DNA of 64,000 nucleotides from Haloarcula sp. DT43 (GCF_037078405.1 NZ_JAYMGZ010000002.1:372001-436000), one strand, 5' to 3'. Numbered from the stretch's first letter, positions 35,123 to 45,939 are shown. Made by a program: numbers and translations. The notes: generated by a model from the sequence alone, not told the origin.

Positions 35123-35350
35123 ATGAGCCAGAACTGGAACGCGGATTACGCGACACTCGCAAAGCGCGGGTTCATGCTCGGGGCCGGGCTGTTCCTGCTC
35201 GGCATCGCGGGCGAAGTCGCCGGGGGTGCCGTCCTCGGGACGCTCCCCGCCTGGGGCGACACGCTGCTGGTCGACATGGAACTGCTCGGTATTCTCGTCG
35301 GCCTCCTCTCGCCGCTCGTGTTCGGCGTCGTCCTCCCGCTGACGGAGTGA
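35123..35350 (+). CDS. Small two-helix membrane protein
   Basis: A 75-aa protein: 'MSQNWNADYATLAKRGF', then helices 'MLGAGLFLLGIAGEVAGGAV' and 'MELLGILVGLLSPLVFGVVL'. The conserved-looking polar head and two helices are typical of small haloarchaeal membrane proteins of unknown role. It is divergent from the similar-sized gene at 34818-35042. Confidence 0.68.
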   Translation: MSQNWNADYATLAKRGFMLGAGLFLLGIAGEVAGGAVLGTLPAWGDTLLVDMELLGILVGLLSPLVFGVVLPLTE

Positions 35351-35536
35351 CGGCTCCCGGTCGGGAACTCGGGAGACCGGCTCCCGAGCGGCTGGTCCGT
35401 TCCCCCGCCGGATGACCGCTCGTCTCGCCAGTCTCGGGCTGTGACACGCGAAAAATAGATGTCCGGTAGGCGGTTCGCTCAATTACGGGCGCTTCTGGGT
35501 GTTCGCGCGGTTCACCGCGCGAGCCCGGAACCCCGC

Positions 35537-36799
<1,263 letters not shown>

Positions 36800-36820
36800 A
36801 TTCCGCCAATTGACAGTCGC

Positions 36821-36830
36821 CCCTAAAGGC
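36821..36830 (-). promoter_or_regulatory. TATA-like box for icd
   Basis: Minus-strand gcctttaggg is centred 27 bases before the ATG at 36799. The rest of the 278-base spacer to map (36800-37077) shows no gene. Confidence 0.5.
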
Positions 36831-37077
36831 GTGCCGTTTTGCGCATCCTTTGGTAACAAACCTCACTAATAATCATTTTGTTGGGATTTCCGGGACCGTG
36901 AGCGTCTGAACCCTCCCTTCTCGAAGCGTGGTGCGAATCGACCGCGGCTCGGTTTCGACTGCGGTCGGACGGCAGTTCGACTGTGGTCGCACGCCCTCGG
37001 AGCGTCATCGGGGGTCGTCGGAACCCTCCGGACGCCAGAGGGAAACCCCTTTGCCCGCCAGCGACCAACCGGCGTGC

Positions 37078-37974
37078 ATGACCGACGTGGACCTCGACGG
37101 CGAGCAGTACGAGAAGTGTCGCGAAGCGGGCGAGATTCTGGCACAGGTACGCGACGAGGCCGCCGAGCGCGTCGAGGTGGGCGTCTCCCATCTCGAAGTC
37201 GCCGAGTGGGCCGAGGAGAAAATCCGGGACCTGGGCGGCAAACCGGCGTTCCCGGTGAACATCTCCATCGACGAGGAGGCGGCCCACGCCACGCCCGAGC
37301 GCGACGACGACGCCACCTTCGGCGAGGAGATGGTGAACCTCGACATCGGCGTCCACGTCGACGGGTGGCTCGCCGACACCGCCGTCACGGTCGACCTCTC
37401 CGGGCAGCCCGAACTCGCCGAAGCCCCCGCGGAAGCCCTGGACGCCGCGCTGGAGGTCGCCGGTCCCGGCGTCGACGTGGGTCAGATCGGCGCGGCCGTC
37501 GAGGAAGTCATCGAGGGGTACGGCTACAACCCCGTCGTGAACCTCACCGGCCACGGCCTGGGCCACTGGGAGCAGCACACGTCGCCGAACATCCCGAACC
37601 GCGAGGTCGCACAGGGCGCGACGCTGAACGTCGGCGACGTGGTCGCCATCGAACCGTTCGCCACCGACGGCCGCGGCAAGGTCCAGGAGGGGGCCGACGA
37701 GGAGATTTTCGCGCTCGAACGCGAGGGCTCGGTCCGGAACCGGCAGGCCCGGCAGGTCCTCGAACAGATAACCGAGGAGTACCGGACGCTGCCGTTCGCC
37801 GCCCGCTGGCTGGACTCGCCGCGGGCGGAGATGGCGCTGCGCCGCCTGAAACAGCAGGACATCGTCCACGGCTACCCCGTGCTCAAAGAGCAGGACGGGG
37901 CGTACGTCAGCCAGAAGGAACACACCGTCATCATCACCGAGGACGGCTGCGAAGTGACGACGCGGTCGCGGTAG
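37078..37974 (+). CDS. map: Methionine aminopeptidase, type II (archaeal)
   Basis: Removes the initiator Met from nascent proteins; 298 aa, the length of archaeal MetAP2. All five metal ligands are visible: the Asp pair in 'VNLDIGVHVDGWLADTAVTV', His in 'NLTGHGLGHWEQH', Glu in 'VVAIEPFATDG', and the final Glu in 'EHTVIITEDG'. The helical insertion 'QARQVLEQITEEYRTLPFAA' characteristic of type II is present. The start ATG is at 37078; no strong TATA box is visible. Confidence 0.95.
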   Translation: MTDVDLDGEQYEKCREAGEILAQVRDEAAERVEVGVSHLEVAEWAEEKIRDLGGKPAFPVNISIDEEAAHATPERDDDATFGEEMVNLDIGVHVDGWLADTAVTVDLSGQPELAEAPAEALDAALEVAGPGVDVGQIGAAVEEVIEGYGYNPVVNLTGHGLGHWEQHTSPNIPNREVAQGATLNVGDVVAIEPFATDGRGKVQEGADEEIFALEREGSVRNRQARQVLEQITEEYRTLPFAARWLDSPRAEMALRRLKQQDIVHGYPVLKEQDGAYVSQKEHTVIITEDGCEVTTRSR

Positions 37975-38139
37975 GGCGGACTGTTATTCGGGCGACAGCG
38001 GTTCAGGTTCGGCGTCGCGTGACAGAACGCGAGCCCCGCGTCTCGTTGGTGTGCAGCGTATGGAAAGGTGGGGTGGGGGGTGTGTGGCCACGTAGTCAGA
38101 GACCACGTGGCGTACTGAAAGGGTGGGGTGTGGGGATGG

Positions 38140-38310
38140 TCAGGCGTTGTTCATCCGCGTCGACGTCGTCGTGCCACAGATTTGACACTCGCTGACCCGG
38201 TACGGTTCGCGGGAAAACGCCGCGTTCTCCGGTTCGTCGGACTCCGTCTGTATCTGGACACGGACGGCGTGTGGTGTCTCGCGGTCACACGCCGTACAGT
38301 GTTCTGCCAT
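38140..38310 (-). CDS. Small zinc-finger protein (DUF7835-like, 56 aa)
   Basis: A 56-aa zinc beta-ribbon microprotein with two CxxC knuckles ('EHCTACDRETPHAV' and 'SECQICGTTTSTRMNNA') flanking a short beta region with 'ENAAFSREPYRV'. The Cys spacing and the ending TRMNNA are characteristic of a widespread haloarchaeal small zinc-finger family. The role is unknown; small zinc fingers in Haloferax are linked to stress and biofilm phenotypes. I chose the ATG at 38310 because the protein proper begins there; upstream in-frame codons lack family character. Confidence 0.83.
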   Translation of the reverse strand: MAEHCTACDRETPHAVRVQIQTESDEPENAAFSREPYRVSECQICGTTTSTRMNNA

Positions 38311-38513
38311 GTCAACGCCGTCGTTTGTCGCTGCCATCCCGGTCGATATGAGTCGGGTAGACAGTATAAAAACCGCATTCCGTTCTGGTCCGTTCAGCAC
38401 TGTTTATCGCCGGACGGGAAGCGGTTTTCGCCGAATACAGTCTCAGAGGGGTGGAGAACGTTTAATACCCGGTCTGTGGCTTCCAAATCCGTTATTCGAC
38501 CGTGAACGGCCAA

Positions 38514-38526
38514 CGCATTTATATAC
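38514..38526 (+). promoter_or_regulatory. TATA box for the HIT gene, with a second box at 38458-38467
   Basis: The bases gcatttatatacc would start transcription near 38546 and leave a leader of about 35 bases before 38580. An additional TATA-like cgtttaatac lies at 38458-38467. This 269-base spacer otherwise shows no gene. Confidence 0.5.
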
Positions 38527-38579
38527 CACTTTTCGGCGCCAGTCACGCCGCTTTTGCTGGTGGGTCGACAACCGGCGGT

Positions 38580-39119
38580 ATGGACAAGGTGTTCGCGCCG
38601 TGGCGCATCGAGTGGGTCGAGCGCGAGGAGACGAACCCCGACGCCGACTGCGTGTTCTGTGCGTTCCGGGAGGACGACGACGACCGGGCGAACAACCTCG
38701 TGGCCCGGAGCGACCGCGCGTTCGTCCTCCTGAACAACTACCCGTACAACCCCGGCCACGCGATGGTCATCCCCCACGACCACACCGGCGAGTACGGCGA
38801 CCTCGACGACGAGACCTTACTCGACCACGCGCGGCTGAAACAGCGGACGTTCGACGCGCTGGAGGCGGCGCTCGGTCCCGACGCCTTCAACGCCGGTCTG
38901 AACCTCGGCGGCTCGGCGGCCGGCGGGTCCATCGACGACCACCTCCACACCCACGTCGTGCCGCGCTGGGAGGGCGACACGAACTTCATGCCGGTCGTCA
39001 GCGACACGAAGGTCGTCGTCGAGGCCGTCGAAGACACCTACGACCGCCTCCACGAGGCCTTCGCCGAGCAGGCGGGCACGACCGTCGTCGGCGACGACGC
39101 CGCGGTCCGAATCGACTGA
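38580..39119 (+). CDS. HIT-family nucleotide hydrolase
   Basis: A 179-aa histidine-triad protein. The zinc-type Cys pair 'DCVFCAFRED' is followed by 'LLNNYPYNPGHAMVIPHDHT' and the catalytic triad 'DDHLHTHVVPRWEGD' (HxHxH). Members hydrolyse AMP-lysine, AMP-NH2 or dinucleoside polyphosphates. Length and motifs match archaeal HIT proteins of the FHIT/GalT-like branch. Start ATG at 38580, preceded by a TATA box about 60 bases upstream, so this gene probably has a short leader. Confidence 0.9.
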   Translation: MDKVFAPWRIEWVEREETNPDADCVFCAFREDDDDRANNLVARSDRAFVLLNNYPYNPGHAMVIPHDHTGEYGDLDDETLLDHARLKQRTFDALEAALGPDAFNAGLNLGGSAAGGSIDDHLHTHVVPRWEGDTNFMPVVSDTKVVVEAVEDTYDRLHEAFAEQAGTTVVGDDAAVRID

Positions 39120-39203
39120 CTGCCGCGCGCGACGGGCCGGGGACGACCCGGTCCCGAACGGGTGTCGAAGCGGCTTTGACCGGGGCCCGACAACCATCGG
39201 TCG

Positions 39204-40118
39204 ATGTCGCGCCGCGTGACGCTCCGACGGGTCGGGCTGCTCGTGCTCGTCGTGAACCTCGTTCTCGTGCTGGCGAAAGGGGCCGTTTGGTTCTCGACGG
39301 GCAGTCTGGCCGTCCAGTCCGAGGCGGTCAACAGCGCCGCCGACACCGCCTACTCGCTGGTCATCGTCGCCGGACTGTACCTGACGACCCAGCCGCCGGA
39401 CTTCGAGCACCCCCACGGCCACGAGCGCATCGAGCCGTTCGTCTCGCTGTTCGTCGCCGCGGGCATCTTCCTCGCGGGGGGCGTCGTCCTCTGGGGAGCC
39501 GGGAACGCGCTCATGACCGGTGACATCGAGGTTACCCAGGGACCCACGGCCGTCGGCGTCCTCGTGTTGTCGGCCGCCGCGAAGTACGGGCTGTATCGCT
39601 ACTGCCTCCGTGCCGGCCGGAACAGCCACTCCCCCGCGCTCGTGGCAACGGCGAAGGACAACCGCAACGACATCCTCACCGCCGTCGCGGCGCTCGTCGG
39701 CGTCACCGGCGCGATGGCGGGCTACCCGATCGCCGACCCGCTGGCGGCCATCGTCGTCGCCGTCGGTATCATCTACACCGGCATCGAAGTCGTCCAGGAC
39801 AACGTCACCTACCTCGTGGGCGGCGCGCCCCCCGAGGACCTCCGCCGGGAGATTCTCCGGCGGGCGCTGGACCACCCGAAAGTCGAGGGCGCACACGACG
39901 TCATCGCCCACTACGTCGGGCCGGAGATAGACGTGAGCCTCCACATCGAAGTCGAGGGGGACCTGACGCTGTTCGAGGCCCACGACATCGAGACGGCGGT
40001 GATTCGCTCCATCGAGGACCTGCCGGAGGTCGACGACGCCTTCGTCCACGTCGACCCGAAGGAACTCGGCGAGTGGAAAGACGACGCCGAGGTCGAGCGG
40101 CTGGCCGACCTGGAGTGA
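39204..40118 (+). CDS. Cation diffusion facilitator (CDF) transporter
   Basis: A 304-aa divalent metal efflux carrier: six helices and a C-terminal metallochaperone-like domain ('VEGAHDVIAHYVGPEIDVSL' and 'EVDDAFVHVDP'). The first membrane metal site reads 'AVQSEAVNSAADT', with Glu/Asn where zinc-type CDFs have Asp/His; the second is 'ATAKDNRNDILTA' (Asp-x3-Asp, no His). These sites suggest a preference other than the classical zinc pattern, perhaps Mn, Fe or Co. The start is the ATG at 39204. There is no metal-regulator gene next to it. Confidence 0.9.
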   Translation: MSRRVTLRRVGLLVLVVNLVLVLAKGAVWFSTGSLAVQSEAVNSAADTAYSLVIVAGLYLTTQPPDFEHPHGHERIEPFVSLFVAAGIFLAGGVVLWGAGNALMTGDIEVTQGPTAVGVLVLSAAAKYGLYRYCLRAGRNSHSPALVATAKDNRNDILTAVAALVGVTGAMAGYPIADPLAAIVVAVGIIYTGIEVVQDNVTYLVGGAPPEDLRREILRRALDHPKVEGAHDVIAHYVGPEIDVSLHIEVEGDLTLFEAHDIETAVIRSIEDLPEVDDAFVHVDPKELGEWKDDAEVERLADLE

Positions 40119-40185
40119 GCGCCCTCGTGCCCGCGGCTTTTACGATGTCCGGAACACCCAATACCGCCGGGAGCGATTCAGTCAC

Positions 40186-41214
40186 ATGTCTCCCGCAGCG
40201 CTCCCGGACTTCGCCGAGCTCCTGGACGTGACGCTCCTCCTTCACGACCCCGAGACCGACGCGATACTCGACGCGAACGCGGCCGCCGAGTCGCTGTACG
40301 GCTACACGCGGGCCGAACTCCGGGACCTGACCGTCGGCGACATCAGCACGGAGTCGCCGCGGTTCAGCCGCGACAAAGCCGTCGAGGCCATCCACGCCGC
40401 CGCCACCGGGGACCGGCCGGCCTTCGAGTGGCAGATACGGCGGGCCGACAGCGAGATGCGCTGGGTCACGGTTCGACTCCGGCCGTTCGCCCCCGCCGAC
40501 GAGACGCTCGTCCTCGCGGAGATTCAGGACATCACCGAGTTCAAGAAGCGAGCGCGCCGCCTCCAGTTGCTCAACCGCATCATCCGGCACAACCTCCGCA
40601 ACGAGATGACCGTCGTCATGGGCCACGCCGAGAGCCTCGAACGCGCCCTCGAAGACGAGGACTACGAGCGCCAGGCCGAGATAATACAGGACGTCGCCGA
40701 GGACGTGGGCGGGATGACGAGGTCCGTCGCCCAGATTGAGGACATCGCGACCAACGACGCCTCGGACTTCACGCCGACGGACGTCCCCGCGGTCCTCGAA
40801 CGGCTGGCCGACGAGTTCGAGTCGGGCTACCCTCACGCGACGGTGTCGGTCGACGCCGACGAAACCGCCCGCATCGCTGCGGACCGGGGGTTCGAGTACG
40901 GGCTCGAACACGCAATCGAGAACGCGCTCGAACACCACGACGGCTCCAATCCCGAGGTCCGGCTGGAGGCGACGGTCGAAACCGAGCCCCCGCGCGTCGT
41001 GGTCCGTATCGTCGACGACGGTCCGCCGATACCCCAGCGGGAAATCGACGCCATCGACGCCGACGTGGAGTTCTCCGAGATTCACCACGGGACCGGCGTC
41101 GGCCTGTTCGTGATGCAGTGGTGTGCAGAGTCGCTCGGCGGCAGTCTCGAAATCCGCGAGAACGAGCCCAGAGGGAACGTCGCCGAGTTCACCGTCCCGA
41201 TGCTTTCGGAGTGA
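40186..41214 (+). CDS. PAS-domain histidine kinase
   Basis: Soluble kinase of 342 aa: one PAS domain (residues about 8-120: 'LLLHDPETDAILDANAAAES', 'VTVRLRPFAPADETLVLAEI'), a HisKA-like segment with His135 in 'NRIIRHNLRNEMTVVMGHAE', and HATPase_c (N box 'GLEHAIENALEHHDGSNPEV', G1 'IVDDGPPIP', G2 'GTGVGLFVMQW'). The 'RHNLRNEM' H-box is typical of haloarchaeal kinases. No response regulator is adjacent, so the target is unknown. It is a single-gene unit. Confidence 0.9.
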   Translation: MSPAALPDFAELLDVTLLLHDPETDAILDANAAAESLYGYTRAELRDLTVGDISTESPRFSRDKAVEAIHAAATGDRPAFEWQIRRADSEMRWVTVRLRPFAPADETLVLAEIQDITEFKKRARRLQLLNRIIRHNLRNEMTVVMGHAESLERALEDEDYERQAEIIQDVAEDVGGMTRSVAQIEDIATNDASDFTPTDVPAVLERLADEFESGYPHATVSVDADETARIAADRGFEYGLEHAIENALEHHDGSNPEVRLEATVETEPPRVVVRIVDDGPPIPQREIDAIDADVEFSEIHHGTGVGLFVMQWCAESLGGSLEIRENEPRGNVAEFTVPMLSE

Positions 41215-41238
41215 GCCGACGCCCCGTGCGACGGGCGC

Positions 41239-42522
41239 TCAGTCCGCCAGTTGCGCCCGCTCGACGGGCTCGCCGAAGGCGTAGACGGTGTTGTGGCTCG
41301 TGATCTCCGCGTCGACCGTGTCGCCGATTTCGAGGCCGCGGTCCTGTGCGTCGGCGATGACGACCTGCCGGTAGGCCTCGTCGTAGCCCACCAGCGACTC
41401 GTCGGTGCCGTCCTCGACGAGCAGCACCGACGAGGTACGTCCGACCATCTCCTCGTAGGCCTCGGCCATCAGCTCCATCTTCGCCTCGCTCATCGCCTTC
41501 GAGCGGTCTTTCTTGACCTGGCCGCCCAGTCCCTTCATGTCGGCGGCGTCGGTGCCGGGCCGCTTCGAGAAGCGCGTGACGTTGATTTTCTCCGGGCGGG
41601 TCTCCCGCAGCAGCGCCATCGACTCGTCGTGGTCGGCCGGCTCCTCGGTCGGGAAGCCGACGATGAAGTCCGTCGAGAGCGTCCAGTAGTCCAGCGCCTC
41701 GTCGAACGCCGCGACGACCTCGCGGTACTCCGAGACGGCGTGTTGCCGGCGCATGTCCGCCAGCACGTCGTCGCTGCCGGACTGGACCGGGGCGTGGATG
41801 AAGTTGTACAGCTCGTCGTGGTCGGCGAACACCGCCGCCAGTTCCTCGCGGACGCCGTGGAGGCCCTTCGGGTTCGCCATTCCGACCCGCACGCGGAACC
41901 CGCCGTCGATTTCGGTGCAGATGCGGTCCAGTAGCTCTGGCAGGAGACTCGTCCCCTGGTTGGTGTCCCAGCCGTAGACGCCGGTGTCCTGGCCCGTGAT
42001 GCGGATTTCCTTCGCGCCGGCGTGGACCAGCGCCCGGGCCTTCTCGACGTTCTCCTCGACCGACGGTGACTCGATGCGGCCGGTCGCCTGCTTGGTGATG
42101 CAGTACGAGCAGTCGGACATACAGCCCCGGGCGATGGGGAGGATGCCGACGACGCCGTTGAGCACCGTCTCGGTGTCCGGCGTCACCGTCGGGCACTCGC
42201 CGTTGAGGACGTACTGGGGCACGTCGTCCCAGTGGAGTACCTCCGCGTCGATGTCGGCGTCCCGGAACTGCTCGCCCTGGGCCAGCGCCATACAGCCCGT
42301 GACGACGAGGTCCGCCGGCGTCTCCCTGTCGAGCTCTTTGGCCCGTGCGAGCATGTTGCGTTCGGTCTTCTCGAGCACCGTGCAGGTGTTGAGAATCGCC
42401 ACGTCGGCGCTCTCGGGGCCGCCGGCGGGGTGGTGGCCGCCCTCCCGGAGCGCCTGCTCTATCTGCTGGGTCTCACCTCTGTTGGAGGTGCACCCGTACG
42501 TCTCGATGTGATACCGGGCCAT
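41239..42522 (-). CDS. tRNA (t6A37) methylthiotransferase, radical SAM
   Basis: A 427-aa enzyme of the MiaB/CDKAL1 group that converts t6A37 to ms2t6A in tRNA. The N-terminal UPF0004 domain has three auxiliary-cluster cysteines ('ETYGCTSNRGE', 'ILNTCTVLEKTE', 'VVTGCMALAQ'). The radical SAM site is 'GCMSDCSYCITKQATGR' (CxxxCxxC). A TRAM-like RNA-binding tail follows ('LVGYDEAYRQVVIADAQDRG'). Motif order and length match the archaeal/eukaryal e-MtaB subgroup. Confidence 0.92.
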   Translation of the reverse strand: MARYHIETYGCTSNRGETQQIEQALREGGHHPAGGPESADVAILNTCTVLEKTERNMLARAKELDRETPADLVVTGCMALAQGEQFRDADIDAEVLHWDDVPQYVLNGECPTVTPDTETVLNGVVGILPIARGCMSDCSYCITKQATGRIESPSVEENVEKARALVHAGAKEIRITGQDTGVYGWDTNQGTSLLPELLDRICTEIDGGFRVRVGMANPKGLHGVREELAAVFADHDELYNFIHAPVQSGSDDVLADMRRQHAVSEYREVVAAFDEALDYWTLSTDFIVGFPTEEPADHDESMALLRETRPEKINVTRFSKRPGTDAADMKGLGGQVKKDRSKAMSEAKMELMAEAYEEMVGRTSSVLLVEDGTDESLVGYDEAYRQVVIADAQDRGLEIGDTVDAEITSHNTVYAFGEPVERAQLAD

Positions 42523-42572
42523 TCATCACAACACTGTCGCCAGGGCGGCAAAAGGGCGACGGATTGCCCCGG

Positions 42573-43268
42573 TCAGTAGCCGTCGGCCGCGTCGGCGTCG
42601 TTCCCGCCCGGCTCCGGTTCCGCCGTGGCGTCGCCCTCTGTCTCCGCTCGCCACTCTCGGACGATGGTGTCGCCGCTGGAGGCCCCGATGCGCTCGGCTC
42701 CGGCCTCGAACATCGCCTTCGCCTCCGCCCACGACCCGACGCCGCCGCTCGCCTTCACGGGCAGATACGTGCTCAGAATCTCCACGTCGTGGACCGTCGC
42801 GCCGCCCTCGCTGAACCCCGTCGCGGTCTTGAGGTAGGCGGCGTCGGCGTCGGCGGCGAGCTGTCCGACCCGTTCGAGCTCCTCGTCGGTCAGTAGCGGC
42901 GCTTCGACGATGACCTTCACCGGGACCGGGACGCTGGCGACGACTTCGGTGAGGTGGTCGGCCACCGCGTCGTCCTCGCCGGCCTTGAGCAGGCCGACGT
43001 TACACACCATGTCCAGTTCGTCGGCCCCGGCGTCCCAGGCCAGTTTGGCCGCCCGGCAGACGGCGTCGGTCTGGCCCTGCCCGTGCGGGAAGTCGACGAC
43101 GGCCGTCAGCGGCACGTTCGCGTACTCCGTCGCCAGCGGGAGGTAACACGGCGGGATGCACGCCCGCATCCCGTACTGGAGCGCCTCGTCGAGGCAGGTC
43201 CGCACGTCGTCCGGCGTCGTCGTCGGTCCGAGGACCGTGTGCTCGATGCGGTCTGGTACGTCGTCCAT
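42573..43268 (-). CDS. deoC: Deoxyribose-phosphate aldolase
   Basis: Class I aldolase cleaving 2-deoxyribose-5-phosphate to acetaldehyde and glyceraldehyde-3-phosphate, 231 aa. The TIM-barrel motifs are '[15 protein letters not shown]', the general-base '[19 protein letters not shown]', '[14 protein letters not shown]', the Schiff-base Lys in '[17 protein letters not shown]' and '[18 protein letters not shown]'. The last 25 residues are an acidic extension. A nucleoside phosphorylase gene lies 2 kb downstream (45214), so deoxynucleoside salvage or catabolism is a sensible pathway. The start is the ATG at 43268. Confidence 0.94.
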   Translation of the reverse strand: MDDVPDRIEHTVLGPTTTPDDVRTCLDEALQYGMRACIPPCYLPLATEYANVPLTAVVDFPHGQGQTDAVCRAAKLAWDAGADELDMVCNVGLLKAGEDDAVADHLTEVVASVPVPVKVIVEAPLLTDEELERVGQLAADADAAYLKTATGFSEGGATVHDVEILSTYLPVKASGGVGSWAEAKAMFEAGAERIGASSGDTIVREWRAETEGDATAEPEPGGNDADAADGY

Positions 43269-43434
43269 ACCACGGGGTGAGGCGTGGTGCCTACGTAAAG
43301 ACGGCGGGCGACGGGCCCGCGGTCGAGCCGTCCCGTTCCCGTCGAAACCACCGTTGCGGGGCGCTGTCTCCGCCGGGACCGCACCGCCGCTCGCGTTCGG
43401 AAGGTTTTCCATCGTCGGGGTCGGCGTGGGGGAC

Positions 43435-44271
43435 ATGGTACTGCCTTCGGGGTTGGCGCTCCCGCCGCTCGAGTACGCCGTGGCGCTCCTTGCGGGCACG
43501 CTCGTGGTGACAGCGCTGTTGTACGCCCTCGAACCGCCACTCGGCCAGCGGACCGTGGTCGCGCTGGCACCGTGGATGGCGCTCGGGGGCGCGCTGCACG
43601 CTTTCTCCCAGCCCCCCATCGAGGCCTACCGGCCCGTGGTCGCGCCGCTTTTCGGCGCGCCGGCGGTGTATCTCACGACGTTCGTCACGCTGGGTGTCGT
43701 CTGGGTCACGCTGACGCTGTTCAGCGTCCGGCGGGGCCACAGCGAGACGATATCGCGGAACCTGGGGCTCATCGGGACCGGCTTCCTGACGGTGCTGGTC
43801 GTCATCGCCGTCGTGATGGCACTGGAGTCCGACCTGCTGGGGCTGGTCTGGCCGACCGTCGCCGTCGTCGTCGCCATCGTCGCCACCGCCGTGGCGGTGC
43901 TGGTGGTCGCGCTGTGGCGGACGCCGGTGGTGGTCCGGATGCGCTACGCGGCCCCGACGGTCGTGTTCGCGCACATGCTCGACGGCGTCTCGACGGCGGT
44001 CGGTGCCGACGTCATCGGCATCAGCGAGCGAACGCCGATTCCGGCCCGCATCATGGAGTTCGCCGGCACGCTCCCGACGGCCCCGTACCTCGGCACGGGC
44101 TGGCTGTTCGTCCTCGTCAAACTGCTCGTCGCGGTCGGGATCGTCTTCCTGCTCGACGAGTACCTCGAAGAGGAACCCGCCGAGGCGAGCCTCCTGCTCT
44201 CGCTCGTGACCGCCGTCGGCATCGGCCCGGCGACGAACAACATCGTCCTGTTCCTGTTCATCCCGGTCTGA
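43435..44271 (+). CDS. DUF63-family polytopic membrane protein
   Basis: A 278-aa protein with about seven to eight helices. The conserved pattern '[15 protein letters not shown]' near the start and '[19 protein letters not shown]' and '[20 protein letters not shown]' match the archaeal DUF63 family, whose function is unknown. The His/Asp in 'HMLDG' and the Gly-Pro in 'VGIGPATNN' are family features. It is divergent from deoC with about 165 bases between start codons. Confidence 0.86.
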   Translation: MVLPSGLALPPLEYAVALLAGTLVVTALLYALEPPLGQRTVVALAPWMALGGALHAFSQPPIEAYRPVVAPLFGAPAVYLTTFVTLGVVWVTLTLFSVRRGHSETISRNLGLIGTGFLTVLVVIAVVMALESDLLGLVWPTVAVVVAIVATAVAVLVVALWRTPVVVRMRYAAPTVVFAHMLDGVSTAVGADVIGISERTPIPARIMEFAGTLPTAPYLGTGWLFVLVKLLVAVGIVFLLDEYLEEEPAEASLLLSLVTAVGIGPATNNIVLFLFIPV

Positions 44272-44428
44272 GTGGGCGTTTCGTGTATCCAGGCGACAGT
44301 TCCGGAGCCGGACGCAACCCCGGCGGAGCGACTCACTGCGCTGTCGCGCCCCAGCGACACGTGTCGACTCTGCTACTGTTAGGACACGTGACGCAACGCT
44401 CATTGGCACCGCGAGTGAGGGACCACAC

Positions 44429-44905
44429 GTGCTCGAATACCCCCTCTCCCAGTGGGCGTTCGTCTGTGCCGTCGCCGGCGCGGTCGTCGGTCTGTTGTTG
44501 AACATCCCGATGGTGACACAGGACGAGGGGTACCTGCCGGCGTACGTCGCCGCGGCCGGACTCACCCGCGCCGACCCGGCCGCGGTGAGCCGTCCTCTCG
44601 CCGTCGCCGTCCACCACGTCACCGCCCTCCTCGCGGCGCTGCTGTACGGTGCGGTGGTCGCCGTCCTCTCGGTCGTGCTCCCGACGGCAGTCTCGCTCAA
44701 CGGCGTCCCGCTGCTCCCACACGTCCTCGGCGCTGCGGGCGTCACCGCGTTCATCTACGCCTTCTTCGCCCGCGTCGCCATGCCCCGCTTCGGCGGGAGC
44801 CTCCAGGACAGGGCCGACGAGACCGTCAGACAGTGGGCGCTGACGGCGTTCATCTTCGGCACGGCGCTGGCCCTGTTCGTCCCGGTGCTGGTCACCCAAC
44901 TCTGA
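44429..44905 (+). CDS. Four-helix membrane protein of unknown function
   Basis: A 158-aa integral membrane protein: helices 'WAFVCAVAGAVVGLLLNIPM', 'VHHVTALLAALLYGAVVAVL', 'LLPHVLGAAGVTAFIYAFFA' and 'WALTAFIFGTALALFVPVLV'. A conserved-looking cytoplasmic segment 'PMVTQDEGYLPAYVAAAG' lies between helices. The start is a GTG at 44429 (no better ATG in frame). I do not recognise a named family. The 157-base spacer upstream shows no other gene. Confidence 0.72.
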   Translation: MLEYPLSQWAFVCAVAGAVVGLLLNIPMVTQDEGYLPAYVAAAGLTRADPAAVSRPLAVAVHHVTALLAALLYGAVVAVLSVVLPTAVSLNGVPLLPHVLGAAGVTAFIYAFFARVAMPRFGGSLQDRADETVRQWALTAFIFGTALALFVPVLVTQL

Positions 44906-44906
44906 G

Positions 44907-45128
44907 CTACTGGTCCCGGACCCGCTTCGAGAGGTTCCTGTAGGCACCGAAATACAGGAACGCGGTCGCAAGCACTGCGAAGGGGACGACGAGGGCCCAC
45001 GACGGGCCGTCCGGCGTGCCCGCGTCGACGGTGTAGCCGGTCAGCAGACCGAGGACGACCCCGGCACCGACGGCGATACCTGCTGGCCCCCGCATCCGCC
45101 TGTCGAACAGCGAGACGTCGTTTCCCAT
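44907..45128 (-). CDS. Small two-helix membrane protein
   Basis: A 73-aa protein with two helices ('GPAGIAVGAGVVLGLLTGYT' and 'WALVVPFAVLATAFLYFGAY') and a basic C-terminus (RNLSKRVRDQ). The family is unknown. Its stop lies one base from the convergent gene's stop. Confidence 0.68.
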   Translation of the reverse strand: MGNDVSLFDRRMRGPAGIAVGAGVVLGLLTGYTVDAGTPDGPSWALVVPFAVLATAFLYFGAYRNLSKRVRDQ

Positions 45129-45213
45129 ACGTTCCCTCTGTCGCGGGACCGCCGTCACTGTTGTGCCGGCGGGAATCCACTGGCTACTAAACCGTGCCGG
45201 CCGACGGGCCGGT

Positions 45214-45939
45214 ATGGCGAAACAGCCGCATCTGCTCGTCGAACCGGGCGACCTGACAGACATCGCGCTCGTGCCGGGCGACCCCGGCCGGGTCGACCGC
45301 ATCGCGGGCCTCTGTGACGACCACGAGGTCGTCGCGGAGAACCGCGAGTACAAGCTCGTCAACGCGACCTACGATGGCCGCGAACTGACAGTTTGCTCGA
45401 CCGGCATCGGGTCGCCCTCGACGGCCATCGCCGTCGAGGAACTGGAGGCGGTCGGCGTCGAGACGCTCATCCGCGTCGGGACGACCGGCGCGCTCCAGGA
45501 GGGCATCGAAATCGGCGACATGGTCGTCGCCAACGGCGCGGCCAAAGACGAGGGGACGACCGGCCGCTACGAGTCGGACACGGTGCCGGCGGTCCCGGAC
45601 TACGACGTGCTCTCGTCGCTGGTCGACGCCGCCGAGGCCAACGACGAGGACGTCCACGTCGGCCCCATCGCCACGGACGACGCCTTCTACGCCGAGACGG
45701 ACGAGTACATCAACGACTGGGAGGACGCCGGCCTGCTCGCCGTCGAGATGGAGGCCGCCGCGCTGTTCTCGCTGTGTCGCCGCAAGGGCCTGCGCTCGGG
45801 CGCTATCTGTACCGTCGACGGGAACCTCGTCGAGGGGACACAGAAGGGCGAGACCGAGGCCGACGAACTGCCCGAGAAGGCCAAGGACAACGTCGAGCGC
45901 GCCATCGAAATCAGCCTGACCGCGGCCGCGTCGCTGTAG
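45214..45939 (+). CDS. Nucleoside phosphorylase (uridine phosphorylase-like)
   Basis: A 241-aa enzyme of the PNP/UDP family that cleaves nucleosides with phosphate. Motifs are 'DIALVPGDPGRVDRIAGLCD' (phosphate loop), 'VCSTGIGSPSTAIAVEEL', 'TLIRVGTTGALQEGIEIGDM', and 'LLAVEMEAAALFSLCRRKGL' (nucleoside site with the Met-Glu pair). The family includes uridine phosphorylase and adenosine/guanosine phosphorylases of the archaeal pentose bisphosphate pathway; specificity is not decided here. The nearby deoC gene supports a role in nucleoside sugar use. Confidence 0.9.
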   Translation: MAKQPHLLVEPGDLTDIALVPGDPGRVDRIAGLCDDHEVVAENREYKLVNATYDGRELTVCSTGIGSPSTAIAVEELEAVGVETLIRVGTTGALQEGIEIGDMVVANGAAKDEGTTGRYESDTVPAVPDYDVLSSLVDAAEANDEDVHVGPIATDDAFYAETDEYINDWEDAGLLAVEMEAAALFSLCRRKGLRSGAICTVDGNLVEGTQKGETEADELPEKAKDNVERAIEISLTAAASL

